DNA from: an uncultured Peptococcaceae bacterium
Lineage (GTDB): Bacteria > Bacillota > Limnochordia > Darwinibacteriales > Darwinibacteriaceae
Assembly: GCA_937988745.1 (NCBI GenBank)
Contig: CALKAR010000252.1
Location: forward strand, 7,008-71,007
Reading direction: 5' to 3'
DNA length: 64,000 bases
Shown: positions 1 through 7,743 of the stretch, piece after piece
Position numbering within the stretch: the stretch's first letter is position 1
Layout: each line of letters starts with the position of its first letter
The notes under the pieces: model-generated
Seen by the model: only the letters and a program-made list of their open reading frames with translations
What the model was told of the DNA's origin: nothing
The model's database searches: none
Made by a program: the position numbers and the translations under genes

Positions 1-615
1 GCAGAAGCCACTCGTGACCTAATTAAGGCTGGTGCTGATGGTGTGAAAGTGGGTATTGGACCGGGTTCTATCTGTACGACTCGAGTTGTTGCTGGTGTAG
101 GCGTGCCCCAGCTCACAGCAATTTGGGACTGTGTTCAGGCAGCGGCTGAGTTCGATGTTCCTATTATTGCCGATGGCGGTGTACGCTACTCTGGTGATAT
201 TGTCAAAGCACTGGCAGCGGGAGGAAGCTCTGTCATGTTAGGCAGCTTGCTCGCTGGCACCGATGAAAGTCCTGGTGAAACAGAGATTTATCAAGGCCGG
301 AGTTACAAAGTGTACCGCGGTATGGGATCCATTGGTGCAATGAAAGCAGGCAGCAAGGATCGCTATTTCCAGAGCGATGCTAATAAGCTGGTCCCCGAGG
401 GTATTGAAGGACGGGTACCCTATAAGGGACCTGTGTCGGAAACGATTTTCCAACTGATCGGTGGATTGCGCTCAGGTATGGGCTACTGCGGAGCGAAAGA
501 TATTCCGACCTTGTATGCCACCAGTCGTTTTATCCGCATAACGGGTGCTGGCGCTCGAGAAAGCCATCCTCACAATGTGCAGATCACTAAGGAGGCCCCG
601 AACTACTCGGTATAA
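1..615 (+). CDS. guaB: IMP dehydrogenase, C-terminal part (5' end outside window)
   Basis: Carboxy-terminal 204 residues of inosine-5'-monophosphate dehydrogenase, which oxidises IMP to XMP with NAD+ in GTP synthesis. The reading frame is open from base 1, so the start lies upstream. The catalytic-loop motif GPGSICTTR with its active-site Cys, the following phosphate-binding DGGVRYSGDIVKA and GSLLAGTDESPGE segments, and the flap region with YRGMGS are all present. The C-terminus ends soon after the GGLRSGMGYCGA segment, as in normal bacterial GuaB. A short inverted repeat follows the stop. The family call is certain from the motifs. Confidence 0.97.
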   Translation, partial: AEATRDLIKAGADGVKVGIGPGSICTTRVVAGVGVPQLTAIWDCVQAAAEFDVPIIADGGVRYSGDIVKALAAGGSSVMLGSLLAGTDESPGETEIYQGRSYKVYRGMGSIGAMKAGSKDRYFQSDANKLVPEGIEGRVPYKGPVSETIFQLIGGLRSGMGYCGAKDIPTLYATSRFIRITGAGARESHPHNVQITKEAPNYSV

Positions 616-632
616 TAGGACCTGGATCCTAT
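615..632 (+). other. Short inverted repeat after guaB
   Basis: ATAGGA and TCCTAT arms of 6 bp are separated by 6 bases, starting at the last base of the guaB stop. There is no T-run, so this is at best a weak terminator or an mRNA 3'-end hairpin. Confidence 0.35.
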
Positions 633-687
633 GGCAAACTTCCTATCCCTGACGTACAACTAATAGTAGGTAAAGGGAGGGAAGCGC

Positions 688-813
688 ATGCCATATTACG
701 ACACTCGATTTTTGAGAGCCGCTTTACGGGGCGAATGCTATAAGTACTGGTGGCCTATGCTGATTGAAACACAGCATAAGGTTCAGGGAGTACCGTTGGA
801 TTGGGAATACTAA
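688..813 (+). CDS. Small 41-aa hypothetical protein
   Basis: An ATG-started frame of 41 codons is preceded by a strong AAAGGGAGG ribosome site at 673-681. It is rich in aromatic residues (YY, YKYWW, the final DWEY) and carries no membrane segment. It lies between guaB and the CPBP protease gene, with nothing else in this stretch. I do not recognise a family. The good ribosome site and position favour a real microprotein, but length alone would allow chance. Confidence 0.45.
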   Translation: MPYYDTRFLRAALRGECYKYWWPMLIETQHKVQGVPLDWEY

Positions 814-816
814 GAA

Positions 817-848
817 TGGGGCGCGAGGGAGCGCTCCTTTTTTTGGAG
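817..848 (+). terminator. Weak hairpin with T-run upstream of CPBP gene
   Basis: A GCGC...GCGC / GGAGCGCTCC palindromic stretch is followed by seven T residues. The stem is short, so termination may be partial. The T-run runs into the ribosome site of the next gene, so the element would act as a leader attenuator or as the terminator of the 41-aa gene. Confidence 0.35.
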
Positions 849-854
849 GAAAAA

Positions 855-1511
855 ATGCAGAAAACAAGAACGCGCTGGATAGTCGGGGGATTTGCAGGAT
901 GGTTTGGGATAGCTGTCATCAGTATTTGGCTGCCTACAGATCAACCTAAAGCATATCTGACTCTAATTGCCCTGCAGCAGGCGATTTTTCTGATCTGCGG
1001 AATTATGGGTGCCGATTGGACACAGTTTGCCCGTCCGTCGGGCCGTTCCATACTGCAGGGCGTTGTTTTAGGATTTGGATTGTATCTAACCAATATCCTC
1101 TCAGGCACCTTTGTGGTCCATTTACTAGAATTATTTGGAGCTCATCGTGCACTGCGGTTGGCGCTTGAGGAAAGGTCAGTCATGGAAGCTGTGCTCCAGA
1201 GCGGTTCATCAACAGTAGTGCTGCTTGTTTTTCTATCTGTAGTCTTTGCTGCTCCGATCGCTGAAGAGATCTTTTTCCGCGGTGCCCTTCAGGGTCGTCT
1301 AGCGGCCTTGCTGGGAACGAAAGCAGCACTTATACTTACCGCACTAGTTTTTGCAGCACTGCATTTGTATATTATCCAATTTTTCCCTGTCATGTTGGCA
1401 GGTCTTTACTTAGGATTCATTGTTGATCGAACTAAGGATTTATCAAAAGCCGTTGTCGCACATTCAGCAGCGAACTGCCTTACATTCCTAGCTGTGCTTG
1501 CTGCCTTATAA
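855..1511 (+). CDS. CPBP family intramembrane glutamic endopeptidase
   Basis: A 218-aa multi-pass membrane protein of the CPBP (CAAX protease / bacteriocin-processing, Abi) family. All three catalytic motifs are visible in order: EEIFFRG (EExxxR) at about residue 135, FAALH (FxxxH) at about 170 and HSAAN (HxxxN) at about 205. Six or more hydrophobic segments cover most of the chain. I start it at the ATG at 855 because GGAGGAAAAA directly precedes it; an in-frame upstream ATG at 801 would read through the hairpin. Substrates of such proteins are usually unknown. It converges with darA, overlapping its stop by 6 bases. Confidence 0.85.
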   Translation: MQKTRTRWIVGGFAGWFGIAVISIWLPTDQPKAYLTLIALQQAIFLICGIMGADWTQFARPSGRSILQGVVLGFGLYLTNILSGTFVVHLLELFGAHRALRLALEERSVMEAVLQSGSSTVVLLVFLSVVFAAPIAEEIFFRGALQGRLAALLGTKAALILTALVFAALHLYIIQFFPVMLAGLYLGFIVDRTKDLSKAVVAHSAANCLTFLAVLAAL

Positions 1512-1826
1512 CCTGTGGAACTGCCCTACATCGACGACAAACACTACGGCACCGCCAGCTTCTACTTCAATCGGTATGTGCATGGCTGTGGGAAGCTCAG
1601 AAGCAGCTTGAGGTAAGAGTTTTTTCCGTCGTGGACATGTCGCGCGAATGATATCCAACACTTCGTCAACACGGGAGTTATCTACACCAACTAGAAGAGT
1701 GGTGTTGCCGTGCAGGAGAAAACCACCAGTACTAGCAAGTTTGGTAGCCTGCACGCCAGCTTCGACCAGCTTTTCAATTAGGACTGGAGCATCACTGTCT
1801 TCGACAACAGCTATTATGAGCTTCAT
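1506..1826 (-). CDS. darA: Cyclic-di-AMP receptor DarA/PstA-like (DUF970)
   Basis: A 106-aa PII-like protein of the YaaQ/DarA/PstA family, which binds the second messenger c-di-AMP as a trimer in the cytosol. Sequence evidence: the N-terminal MKLIIAVVEDSDA strand, the ATKLASTGGFL loop and GNTTLLVGVD, which are the family's signature ligand-contact segments, and the full expected length. The downstream partner of the receptor is unknown in most organisms. Here it stands with a glycosyltransferase upstream at 20 bp, possibly one transcript. In many Firmicutes it lies near tmk/holB; that context is absent. Confidence 0.9.
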   Translation of the reverse strand: MKLIIAVVEDSDAPVLIEKLVEAGVQATKLASTGGFLLHGNTTLLVGVDNSRVDEVLDIIRATCPRRKKLLPQAASELPTAMHIPIEVEAGGAVVFVVDVGQFHRL

Positions 1827-1845
1827 ATTAGGCCTCCCTTCTTGT

Positions 1846-2835
1846 TTATCTCTTAATACTTTGACAAGAGAGGTGAATTTCCTTTTCGAGGAGCCCTTGG
1901 TAGATTTCGATCAGTGCCTCAGCCATGTTGTCTATACTGAAGTGTCTGCGAGCATATGTAAAGCTGAAATGCATAAGCTCTGGAAAGTTGCGGTTGGAAA
2001 GTGCCGATATTTCGCTGGCGAGGTTATCGACCGATGGAGGACGCCTGCTGCTGCGGCCGCTAAAATTCGTTTTTCTCAGCTGGGAGACATTCTCAGGGAT
2101 GACAGGTCCGTCGAGGTAATCGCCAAGGACAAATCCAACGCATCCCGCTGCCATCCCTTCTCTTATGGACCGTCCTGTACCAACTACCATGCGCGCGGTA
2201 CTCAACAGTGGATAAGGGTCTTGTACCCAGCCAACCGAGCGCGCCATGGGATGCCGCCAATTGCCAGCAATGGTAACTTGCCATCCGTCATTAACGAGCA
2301 TCTCGATCAGCGTATGATACCCAGCGGCTCGTTTTGATGTACTGCGAGTCAGAAAAACAGCATGTTTTGGGCGCCATTCAAGTTTTAGGTTGTGCGGGAT
2401 GGATACACCGTTTTCCACGACGTGTACCTTTTCTTCCGAAAAAGGAAGCTGGGCGGCCATCTCTTGGCTGATGGCCACCACAGCATCTGCCCTCTGAAGT
2501 TGTCCTAGGGGCTCAAAGTCGAGATAGTGGCATGTGGCGGCGATGGGAATTTTGAGTTCGCTGCTCAGCTGGAGGCCTGCCTCAAGGGTGTGGGCAGAGT
2601 GGTTGTGAATTAGATCAAATTGCATTTGCCGCAGTGTTTCAAGCAGCGCTAGAGGCTGATGAGTGCGGCTGAAAGGAATATTTTTTTTGTTCAGCCACAG
2701 AGCATAACCTGGGTGATCGAGCCTGCTAGCAATTAGAAAGACTGAATGCCCTTTTTTCTGCAGAGCATGGCTCAGTTCGAAAGCATGTGTAGTTTGGCCA
2801 TTCAAGTAGAATCGCGTCATCATCAGGACATGCAC
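1846..2835 (-). CDS. Glycosyltransferase family 4-like protein
   Basis: A 329-aa GT-B fold glycosyltransferase. The N-terminal domain has the typical opening MHVLMMTRFYLNGQTTHAFELSHAL with a Gly-rich acceptor loop, a DLIHNHSAH segment near residue 95 and the linker VVENGVSIP near 142. The C-terminal half has GRSIREGMAAG, containing the conserved Glu that contacts the sugar nucleotide. It probably transfers a sugar from a nucleotide donor to a cell-surface acceptor; neither can be named from sequence. GGGAGGTC upstream of the ATG supports the start. It is slightly shorter than the family norm (350-400). Confidence 0.8.
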   Translation of the reverse strand: MHVLMMTRFYLNGQTTHAFELSHALQKKGHSVFLIASRLDHPGYALWLNKKNIPFSRTHQPLALLETLRQMQFDLIHNHSAHTLEAGLQLSSELKIPIAATCHYLDFEPLGQLQRADAVVAISQEMAAQLPFSEEKVHVVENGVSIPHNLKLEWRPKHAVFLTRSTSKRAAGYHTLIEMLVNDGWQVTIAGNWRHPMARSVGWVQDPYPLLSTARMVVGTGRSIREGMAAGCVGFVLGDYLDGPVIPENVSQLRKTNFSGRSSRRPPSVDNLASEISALSNRNFPELMHFSFTYARRHFSIDNMAEALIEIYQGLLEKEIHLSCQSIKR

Positions 2836-2878
2836 GGCAAGACCTCCCGCTGAGGTTGTCTCTCTTGGAACCTAGACC

Positions 2879-2904
2879 AAATCCAGCAGCTCAGTGCTGG
2901 ATCT
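2879..2904 (-). terminator. Hairpin after Cys-rich gene
   Basis: ATCCAGCA/TGCTGGAT arms of 8 bp with a 6-base loop lie just after the stop of the Cys-rich gene on the minus strand. The following bases are only modestly T-rich, so it is a weak candidate terminator. Confidence 0.4.
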
Positions 2905-2914
2905 GGGCTTTAGG

Positions 2915-3499
2915 TCATGTGTTGTTCCTGGTCGGCTGCGGTGGAAATGGCGGCCAGAAAGCTCCAGATTCGGCCAGTTCAAACCATTCTGGGCAGCCGA
3001 GTGGGGATACTTGTTCGCACTCGGGTGGCTCAGGGCAGAAGCGGCCCAGAACTTCGAGCTGGACGAGGGCAATGGCTTTGACCACCAGATAGACACCAAC
3101 GTCACATTCGATTACTGTTCCACCTTCAACGGCTCTGCAGTTCAGGCACCGGAGTAGGGGCAGAATCACGATGTTCATACCGGGTACGGCACCTTCCAGA
3201 TTAATGCCGCGGCGGCGGAACTGCGCGGTCTGCTGAATAAACTGAGACATGCCATTTCCGTCATATTCAACGTTGAGTACGAAGGTTACGGTGATGTCGA
3301 CCTCACCGTTAGCCACAACGATTCCTTCTGCCACAATATCGGTTATGCTGCAGTCGACGATGTTGACGGCAAGCGGGAATGTGGGCGGGATGGGAATGCG
3401 ATAAGTGGGACAGTCAATAATGGCGCATTCATTATAGACTTTATTGACATAGATGCATTCCCTTTGAAAATCTGGCTCATAGCCTCCAAAGTTGGGCAT
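2915..3499 (-). CDS. Cysteine-rich protein, possible spore-coat component
   Basis: A 194-aa protein with ten cysteines, mostly as isolated Cys-containing turns (QREC, YNEC, IIDCP, IVDC, LRCLNC, VIEC, GRFC, PPEC, LGCP) around beta-rich segments, and a Pro-rich tail. No signal peptide or membrane segment. I start it at the ATG at 3499, preceded by AAGGAGG with 7-base spacing, not at an upstream in-frame Met. Many poorly characterised Clostridia/Limnochordia proteins of this style are spore-coat or exosporium components; here that is inference, helped by a sigma-K-like promoter upstream. I do not recognise a named family. Confidence 0.65.
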   Translation of the reverse strand: MPNFGGYEPDFQRECIYVNKVYNECAIIDCPTYRIPIPPTFPLAVNIVDCSITDIVAEGIVVANGEVDITVTFVLNVEYDGNGMSQFIQQTAQFRRRGINLEGAVPGMNIVILPLLRCLNCRAVEGGTVIECDVGVYLVVKAIALVQLEVLGRFCPEPPECEQVSPLGCPEWFELAESGAFWPPFPPQPTRNNT

Positions 3500-3523
3500 C
3501 AATACTCCTCCTTTCTCTAGACA

Positions 3524-3550
3524 CATAGTATGCTCGAGGAATATGTCGGT
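3524..3550 (-). promoter_or_regulatory. Sigma-K-like promoter candidate
   Basis: On the minus strand an AC dinucleotide is followed after 16 bases by CATACTATG, close to the Bacillus sigma-K consensus AC-N16/17-CATANNNTA (one mismatch at the last base). It lies about 25 bp upstream of the start of the Cys-rich gene. Confidence 0.35.
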
Positions 3551-3618
3551 GCATTTGTACATAGGAAAAATGTCTATCGTCCTCCATTACCGCATAGCTT
3601 GTAACGGGGGTGTTCGGC

Positions 3619-4986
3619 ATGCGGGTCATATTAGACAGTGATCATGCAGTTTCGGTGGAGTTGGAATCTGGAAAGCTGTGGGTTAACCTGACTGATCAGA
3701 AAAAAGCAGTGCTCTTAGAAAATGCCCAGCAGTTTTCGGTGACTAAGGCAGGCAAAGAGATACACATCACATCCTTGGACGACAGCGGGCAAATGTGGCA
3801 TTTTTGGGGAAAGGATACTTACACGACTGATAAACTGTCAGATGGCGATGGACGTGTTAAAGGAAGCCTCTTGGCAGCAGACGGCTCTGGGAATGTTCAT
3901 CTTATCTACTTAACCGAACCAGTAAAAGGTCAAGGGGCGTCGCTAAAGCATCGTGTCTTCAGCAAAAAGTGGTCTAATCCGATGCTGGTATCTACTCATG
4001 TGCTTCCTGATAATTGGGGATATACTTTGAGCTGGGATTCAGAAGGGTTCCTCCATCTGGCTTACTTAAGCTATGGAGATGGACATCTTATGTATCGAGT
4101 CTTCGATGCTGAGAAAAATCACTGGAGTGGTGCGGTTCCGTTAGTGGCTAGACCGTCTTTGAAACCACAATTCTTCCCAGGGAGATCATTGGTTCTAGCT
4201 TGGATTATCGAGGAAGAAACAGGCCAGGTTCAGCTGATGCAGAAGAACCAACAATGGTCGCGTATTCAGACTATATCTCAGGGACCGGAACACTGTTCAG
4301 GAGTGGGTTTTGGTAAAGCAGATAGTAATGAGTATATTGTCTGGAGGCAGGGGGAAAAGCTGTGGCGGATGCCTTTAGGCACAGACAATGCACAGCCGGA
4401 GTCAGTGGATATGACTGCCTACAGCTTCTTGCTGAGAGTCATTGAGGGAGAAAATGGGGCGGTAATGGTTCCATTTTATACCTGGACATCTGCAGAATCT
4501 GAGGAGCCCGAACCGGCTTTGCAAACTGAGGTAGCGCCGGAAGAGTCAGTACCAGCGGAGCCAAAATCTGTAGAACCCAGTCCTGAGGAGCAGCAGCGAG
4601 AGGTAGAAAGGCAGCTCCAGTCGGCATTTATCGAGCAAGCTTTCAAGCTTCAGATGGAATGGGAGAGTCTGCGCAGTGACTACACCAACGTGCGGGAAGA
4701 ACTGAGACGGTTGGAGGACAAAATGGAGGTACATCGACTGGCGTTAACCGAACGTTTGGAGGCTATTCCTCGTCCGAAGGTGGAACCATTGATGCAGCGT
4801 GTGGAACGTTTGGAAATCCGTCTGACCAAATACGAGCGGGAACTGCAGAGTTGGCAGAACGGCTTTGAGTCTAGGATTTCCCGGTTGGAGCAGGCAAGTC
4901 TTGCATTGAATCGCAGAGTAGGAAACTTAGAGAATCCCGAACCAGAAAAACGCAGAAGTCTGTGGAAACGTCTTTGGTGGCGTTAG
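3619..4986 (+). CDS. Beta-propeller-like protein with C-terminal coiled coil
   Basis: A 455-aa protein with no signal peptide. Residues about 1-275 show repeated short beta-strand units (HLIYLTEP, GFLHLAYLSYGDGHLMYRVFD, LVLAWIIEEE) like a sialidase/WD-type propeller. Residues about 295-325 are a Pro/Glu linker. Residues about 325-440 are heptad-rich coiled coil with many Glu, Arg and Leu. The tail RRSLWKRLWWR is basic and aromatic, suiting membrane or nucleic acid contact. The ATG at 3619 has GGGGG eight bases upstream; an in-frame GTG at 3610 is an alternative. Not recognised as a named family. It may act with the secreted CAP gene that follows, but a promoter separates them. Confidence 0.6.
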   Translation: MRVILDSDHAVSVELESGKLWVNLTDQKKAVLLENAQQFSVTKAGKEIHITSLDDSGQMWHFWGKDTYTTDKLSDGDGRVKGSLLAADGSGNVHLIYLTEPVKGQGASLKHRVFSKKWSNPMLVSTHVLPDNWGYTLSWDSEGFLHLAYLSYGDGHLMYRVFDAEKNHWSGAVPLVARPSLKPQFFPGRSLVLAWIIEEETGQVQLMQKNQQWSRIQTISQGPEHCSGVGFGKADSNEYIVWRQGEKLWRMPLGTDNAQPESVDMTAYSFLLRVIEGENGAVMVPFYTWTSAESEEPEPALQTEVAPEESVPAEPKSVEPSPEEQQREVERQLQSAFIEQAFKLQMEWESLRSDYTNVREELRRLEDKMEVHRLALTERLEAIPRPKVEPLMQRVERLEIRLTKYERELQSWQNGFESRISRLEQASLALNRRVGNLENPEPEKRRSLWKRLWWR

Positions 4987-5016
4987 TACACGAGAACCTC
5001 CTGCCACAAATTGGTT

Positions 5017-5046
5017 TTGGTAATGCTCTTTGAGCGCTGTTATAAT
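5017..5046 (+). promoter_or_regulatory. Promoter of CAP gene
   Basis: TTGGTA (5017-5022), an 18-base spacer and a perfect TATAAT (5041-5046) lie about 50 bp ahead of the CAP gene. Confidence 0.6.
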
Positions 5047-5047
5047 A

Positions 5048-5080
5048 GCTAAGGATTAATACTATGTCCTTAGCTTTTTT
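5048..5080 (+). terminator. Intrinsic terminator-like hairpin in the leader of the CAP gene
   Basis: GCTAAGGA/TCCTTAGC (8 bp perfect) with an 11-base loop and six T residues begins just two bases after the TATAAT box, so it would sit at the very 5' end of the transcript or end the upstream unit. It could act as a terminator for the propeller gene or as an attenuator. Confidence 0.65.
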
Positions 5081-5098
5081 AGTTAGGAGGTTTATTAC

Positions 5099-5824
5099 GT
5101 GAAGCGTATTACTTGTTTAATGATTGTTCTATTGCTTGCCATGCCTATCAGCACTCAAGCCAGTGCATGGAATTGGTGGAGCCAGAGTCAAAGTCAAACC
5201 CAAACGCCAAGCACTCCTTCCATACCATCGCAGCCAACATCGCCGACTCAACCATCTCAGCCACCCTACTATTGGTGGCAGCCGACTCTGCCATCACAGC
5301 CGAGTCAGCCAACTTGGCCAAATGAGCCGACACAGCCTGTAAATCCAGGTCAACCCGTAGAACCTGTAGAGCCAAGCAAGCCGATTGAACCAAGCCAGCC
5401 GACAAATCCTGTAGGCAATCGAGTTCCGTTTCCCAGCTTGGCGCTTTCCAGCGATGAGCAGCGGCTGATCAATTTGGTTAATGAAGAACGGGTAAAGGCA
5501 GGCCTTAATCCCCTGCAGGTTGATATGGACTTAGTCCGGGTGGCCAAGACCAAGAGCCACGATATGGCAGAAAATAACTATTTCAGCCATGTTTCTCCGA
5601 CTCTAGGCACCGTATATACAATGCTAGACCGAGAGGGAATTTCTTATTCCCGAGCTGGTGAGAACATTGCCCGTGCAGCGAGCGTTACCAGAGCTCACGA
5701 ACTCTTTATGAACAGCTCTGGCCACCGGGCTAACATTCTCCATTCTGGTTACACTCATATCGGTGTTGGCATTGTCAAATATGGGACAAGCTATCGAGTA
5801 ACTCAGGTATTCATCAAACGATAA
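5099..5824 (+). CDS. Secreted CAP (SCP/PR1) domain protein, YkwD-like
   Basis: A 241-aa exported protein. Residues 1-22 form a signal peptide ending STQASA. Residues about 23-115 are a low-complexity Gln/Pro/Ser/Thr linker with repeated QPS, QPT and EPS units. Residues 118-241 are a CAP domain with the conserved FSHVSP, GENIA and SGHRANIL segments, including the His and Glu residues of the putative active cavity. Bacterial CAP proteins are linked to cell surface or spore (CwlD/YkwD contexts) but their biochemistry is open. The GTG start has TTAGGAGG eight bases upstream. Confidence 0.88.
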   Translation: MKRITCLMIVLLLAMPISTQASAWNWWSQSQSQTQTPSTPSIPSQPTSPTQPSQPPYYWWQPTLPSQPSQPTWPNEPTQPVNPGQPVEPVEPSKPIEPSQPTNPVGNRVPFPSLALSSDEQRLINLVNEERVKAGLNPLQVDMDLVRVAKTKSHDMAENNYFSHVSPTLGTVYTMLDREGISYSRAGENIARAASVTRAHELFMNSSGHRANILHSGYTHIGVGIVKYGTSYRVTQVFIKR

Positions 5825-6421
5825 CTACAACCAGTAGACGATGGCTGCTTGAACGAGGCCGATAATGAACCCTAGAACGCCTCCTGCAAGTTCAATGTAC
5901 CGCAGTTCGGTATGAGCGACTTGGAGGATCAGAGCCTCTAAGCCGCTTATGTCGTAACTGTTGATTTTCTCTTCTACCAGTTTGCCTAGAAGCCCTTTGG
6001 CCTGCAGGTCAGCCGCAAGGTCTCGACCCAAGCGTGCGAAGAGGCCCTCAACTTCTCTAGTAACTACATCTAACAGGAAATTGTCGAAAACCCCTCGAGC
6101 TGGTTGATACAGAAAGCGCGGTAGGAAGCGTTCTAATTTAGATTCAATATTGCTGCAGATGAGATGCGCCAAACGTTGGTGCATCTCTTTTGTATTTATG
6201 GCATTCATGAGCGAATCGATGGGCAGCAGCTCATTGTTGATGATTTCACCAATACTACGGGCGATTTCCTTTTTGCGCTTGGGCAGAGCTCCGTAGATCT
6301 GCAGATTTAGTAATGGAATGCGGATCGGCTTCGGCGGCCAAAACAGCATCTTTATAGCTAGGACATTAGTTCCCCAACCAATTAGGGCAGAAATCACCGG
6401 CATGGCAAGCAGTTTCAGCAT
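5825..6421 (-). CDS. DUF445 family membrane protein (YheB-like), short form
   Basis: A 198-aa protein with one membrane segment at each end (residues about 3-25 and 178-197) and a soluble helical middle. The N-terminal IGWGTNVLAIKMLFWPPKP motif is the DUF445 hallmark. Family members of about 400 aa are common; this is a half-length form. AAGGAG precedes the ATG at 6421; further in-frame upstream sequence is only antisense of the DUF58 gene. Function unknown. It is adjacent to, and convergent with, the CAP gene with no spacer, and divergent from the DUF58 operon. Confidence 0.8.
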   Translation of the reverse strand: MLKLLAMPVISALIGWGTNVLAIKMLFWPPKPIRIPLLNLQIYGALPKRKKEIARSIGEIINNELLPIDSLMNAINTKEMHQRLAHLICSNIESKLERFLPRFLYQPARGVFDNFLLDVVTREVEGLFARLGRDLAADLQAKGLLGKLVEEKINSYDISGLEALILQVAHTELRYIELAGGVLGFIIGLVQAAIVYWL

Positions 6422-6507
6422 AATCGTTCTCCTTCGTGCTGCCCAGCCGCCCATAGTGAAGGAATCAGCTACCCTGTGGCAGAATTTACATTCAAGGGGG
6501 TGGCGGC

Positions 6508-7731
6508 ATGGCTTTTTGGCGTTTTTTGACTTGGCTTTTTGTGATCTTTGCTCTGCTTTTTGAAACCCGCGCTGCCTATGGTCTTGCCGCGGTGGCACTT
6601 GTGCTCTTTTATCTTTTCCCCCACCTACAGCGACGTGCGGTACAAAATCTGGTTGTGGAACGTCCTGAAGGCGTACAGCGCCTTTTTTCTGGTGATGAAG
6701 CGGTGCTGCGCTTAATCGTCCGCAATGACAGTTCTTTGCCCTTGGCATGGGTTTCTGGTGTCGAAAACTTACCAGTAGGCTTAGGAGGCCGCGTCCATAA
6801 ATGGGTCGTTTCCTTATCGCCTCGGGAACAGGCGCTTATTGAGTGCCCCATCTACGGCCGTACGCGAGGCATATATGATGTGGGGCCGATACAGGTCTTG
6901 GGGGGAGACCTCTTTGGCTTGGCCACCTATAAGAAACAAGCAGAGCTGTATCAGACCGTCGTTGTCTATCCCGCACGGTTATCCCTCGCAGACTTGAATC
7001 TTCCATCTAATCTTTCTTTAGGAAGCATTCGCGCTCAGCAGAACATTCATCCTGATCCTTCTAGACTGGCTGGTGTAAGGCCTTATCGTCCCGGCGATCC
7101 GCTTAGGTCTGTACATTGGAAGGCAACGGGACGGGTTGGATCCCTCCAAGTTAAGCAGTTTGAGCATACTGTCAATCTCAACGTAATGATCTGCGTGAAT
7201 CTAGATGAACCAGACTATGATGTGCATTCTTTCTTCGTTCAGCAGGAACTCGCCATAGACACGGCCGCTGCTGTAGCGGGTTACCTAGACCAAAAACGTG
7301 AGGCAGTAGGGCTGGCTGCCGTCGCCCTTCACAGGAAATGGCGGGCTGGTTCTGCGGGTCAAGGTGATGTTTTTCAGGAAGAACTAGGTACTCTCCACAT
7401 CCCGCCGGGGCAGGGACAGCTGATGGAAATCCTAACTGCTCTTGCGGGCGCAGCCTGTCAGCCTGAAAGAGCTTATCTTGGTCTTGTTGACCAAGTGGGC
7501 AGAAGTCTCAGCAGCGGTTCTGTTCTGGTGCTCATTGTACCCCGTGATACGCCTGAAATTGTCGAAGAGGCGTTTGCCTTAGCTCGTCTAGGTATGTATC
7601 TCACAATTATTGTGGTGGGCGGAACTGTAGAACATAAGTCTCTTCTCGGAAACGAACGGGGCAGTGTCAGAATCTTCCATGCCGTACGCGATGATTCCCG
7701 TCTCTGGATGAATCAAGCGGTCAGCAGGTAA
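6508..7731 (+). CDS. DUF58 domain protein
   Basis: A 407-aa protein with two N-terminal membrane helices (residues about 5-40) followed by a soluble region; residues about 185-215 carry the DUF58 signature RPYRPGDPLRSVHWKATGR. Such proteins accompany MoxR AAA ATPases, usually as VWA-like clients in envelope or metallo-protein assembly systems. GGGGGTGGCGG precedes the ATG. It is first in a three-gene unit with the DUF4129 protein and MoxR. Confidence 0.88.
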   Translation: MAFWRFLTWLFVIFALLFETRAAYGLAAVALVLFYLFPHLQRRAVQNLVVERPEGVQRLFSGDEAVLRLIVRNDSSLPLAWVSGVENLPVGLGGRVHKWVVSLSPREQALIECPIYGRTRGIYDVGPIQVLGGDLFGLATYKKQAELYQTVVVYPARLSLADLNLPSNLSLGSIRAQQNIHPDPSRLAGVRPYRPGDPLRSVHWKATGRVGSLQVKQFEHTVNLNVMICVNLDEPDYDVHSFFVQQELAIDTAAAVAGYLDQKREAVGLAAVALHRKWRAGSAGQGDVFQEELGTLHIPPGQGQLMEILTALAGAACQPERAYLGLVDQVGRSLSSGSVLVLIVPRDTPEIVEEAFALARLGMYLTIIVVGGTVEHKSLLGNERGSVRIFHAVRDDSRLWMNQAVSR

Positions 7732-7743
7732 GGAGGGGTACTG

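Noticed and set aside
764..949. A 61-codon frame overlapping the 41-aa and CPBP genes
   Set aside because: It is in a different phase from both, without a ribosome site.
1648..2337. A 229-codon plus-strand frame opposite the glycosyltransferase and darA
   Set aside because: It crosses two good genes on the other strand and their ribosome sites, and shows no recognisable motif.
5148..5405. Possible tandem repeat system in the CAP linker
   Set aside because: The repeats are only codons for a Gln/Pro/Ser linker, with no DNA-level unit of fixed length.
6422..6748. N-terminal extension of the DUF445 protein
   Set aside because: It is antisense to the DUF58 gene and Lys/Arg-rich without family similarity; AAGGAG supports the start at 6421.
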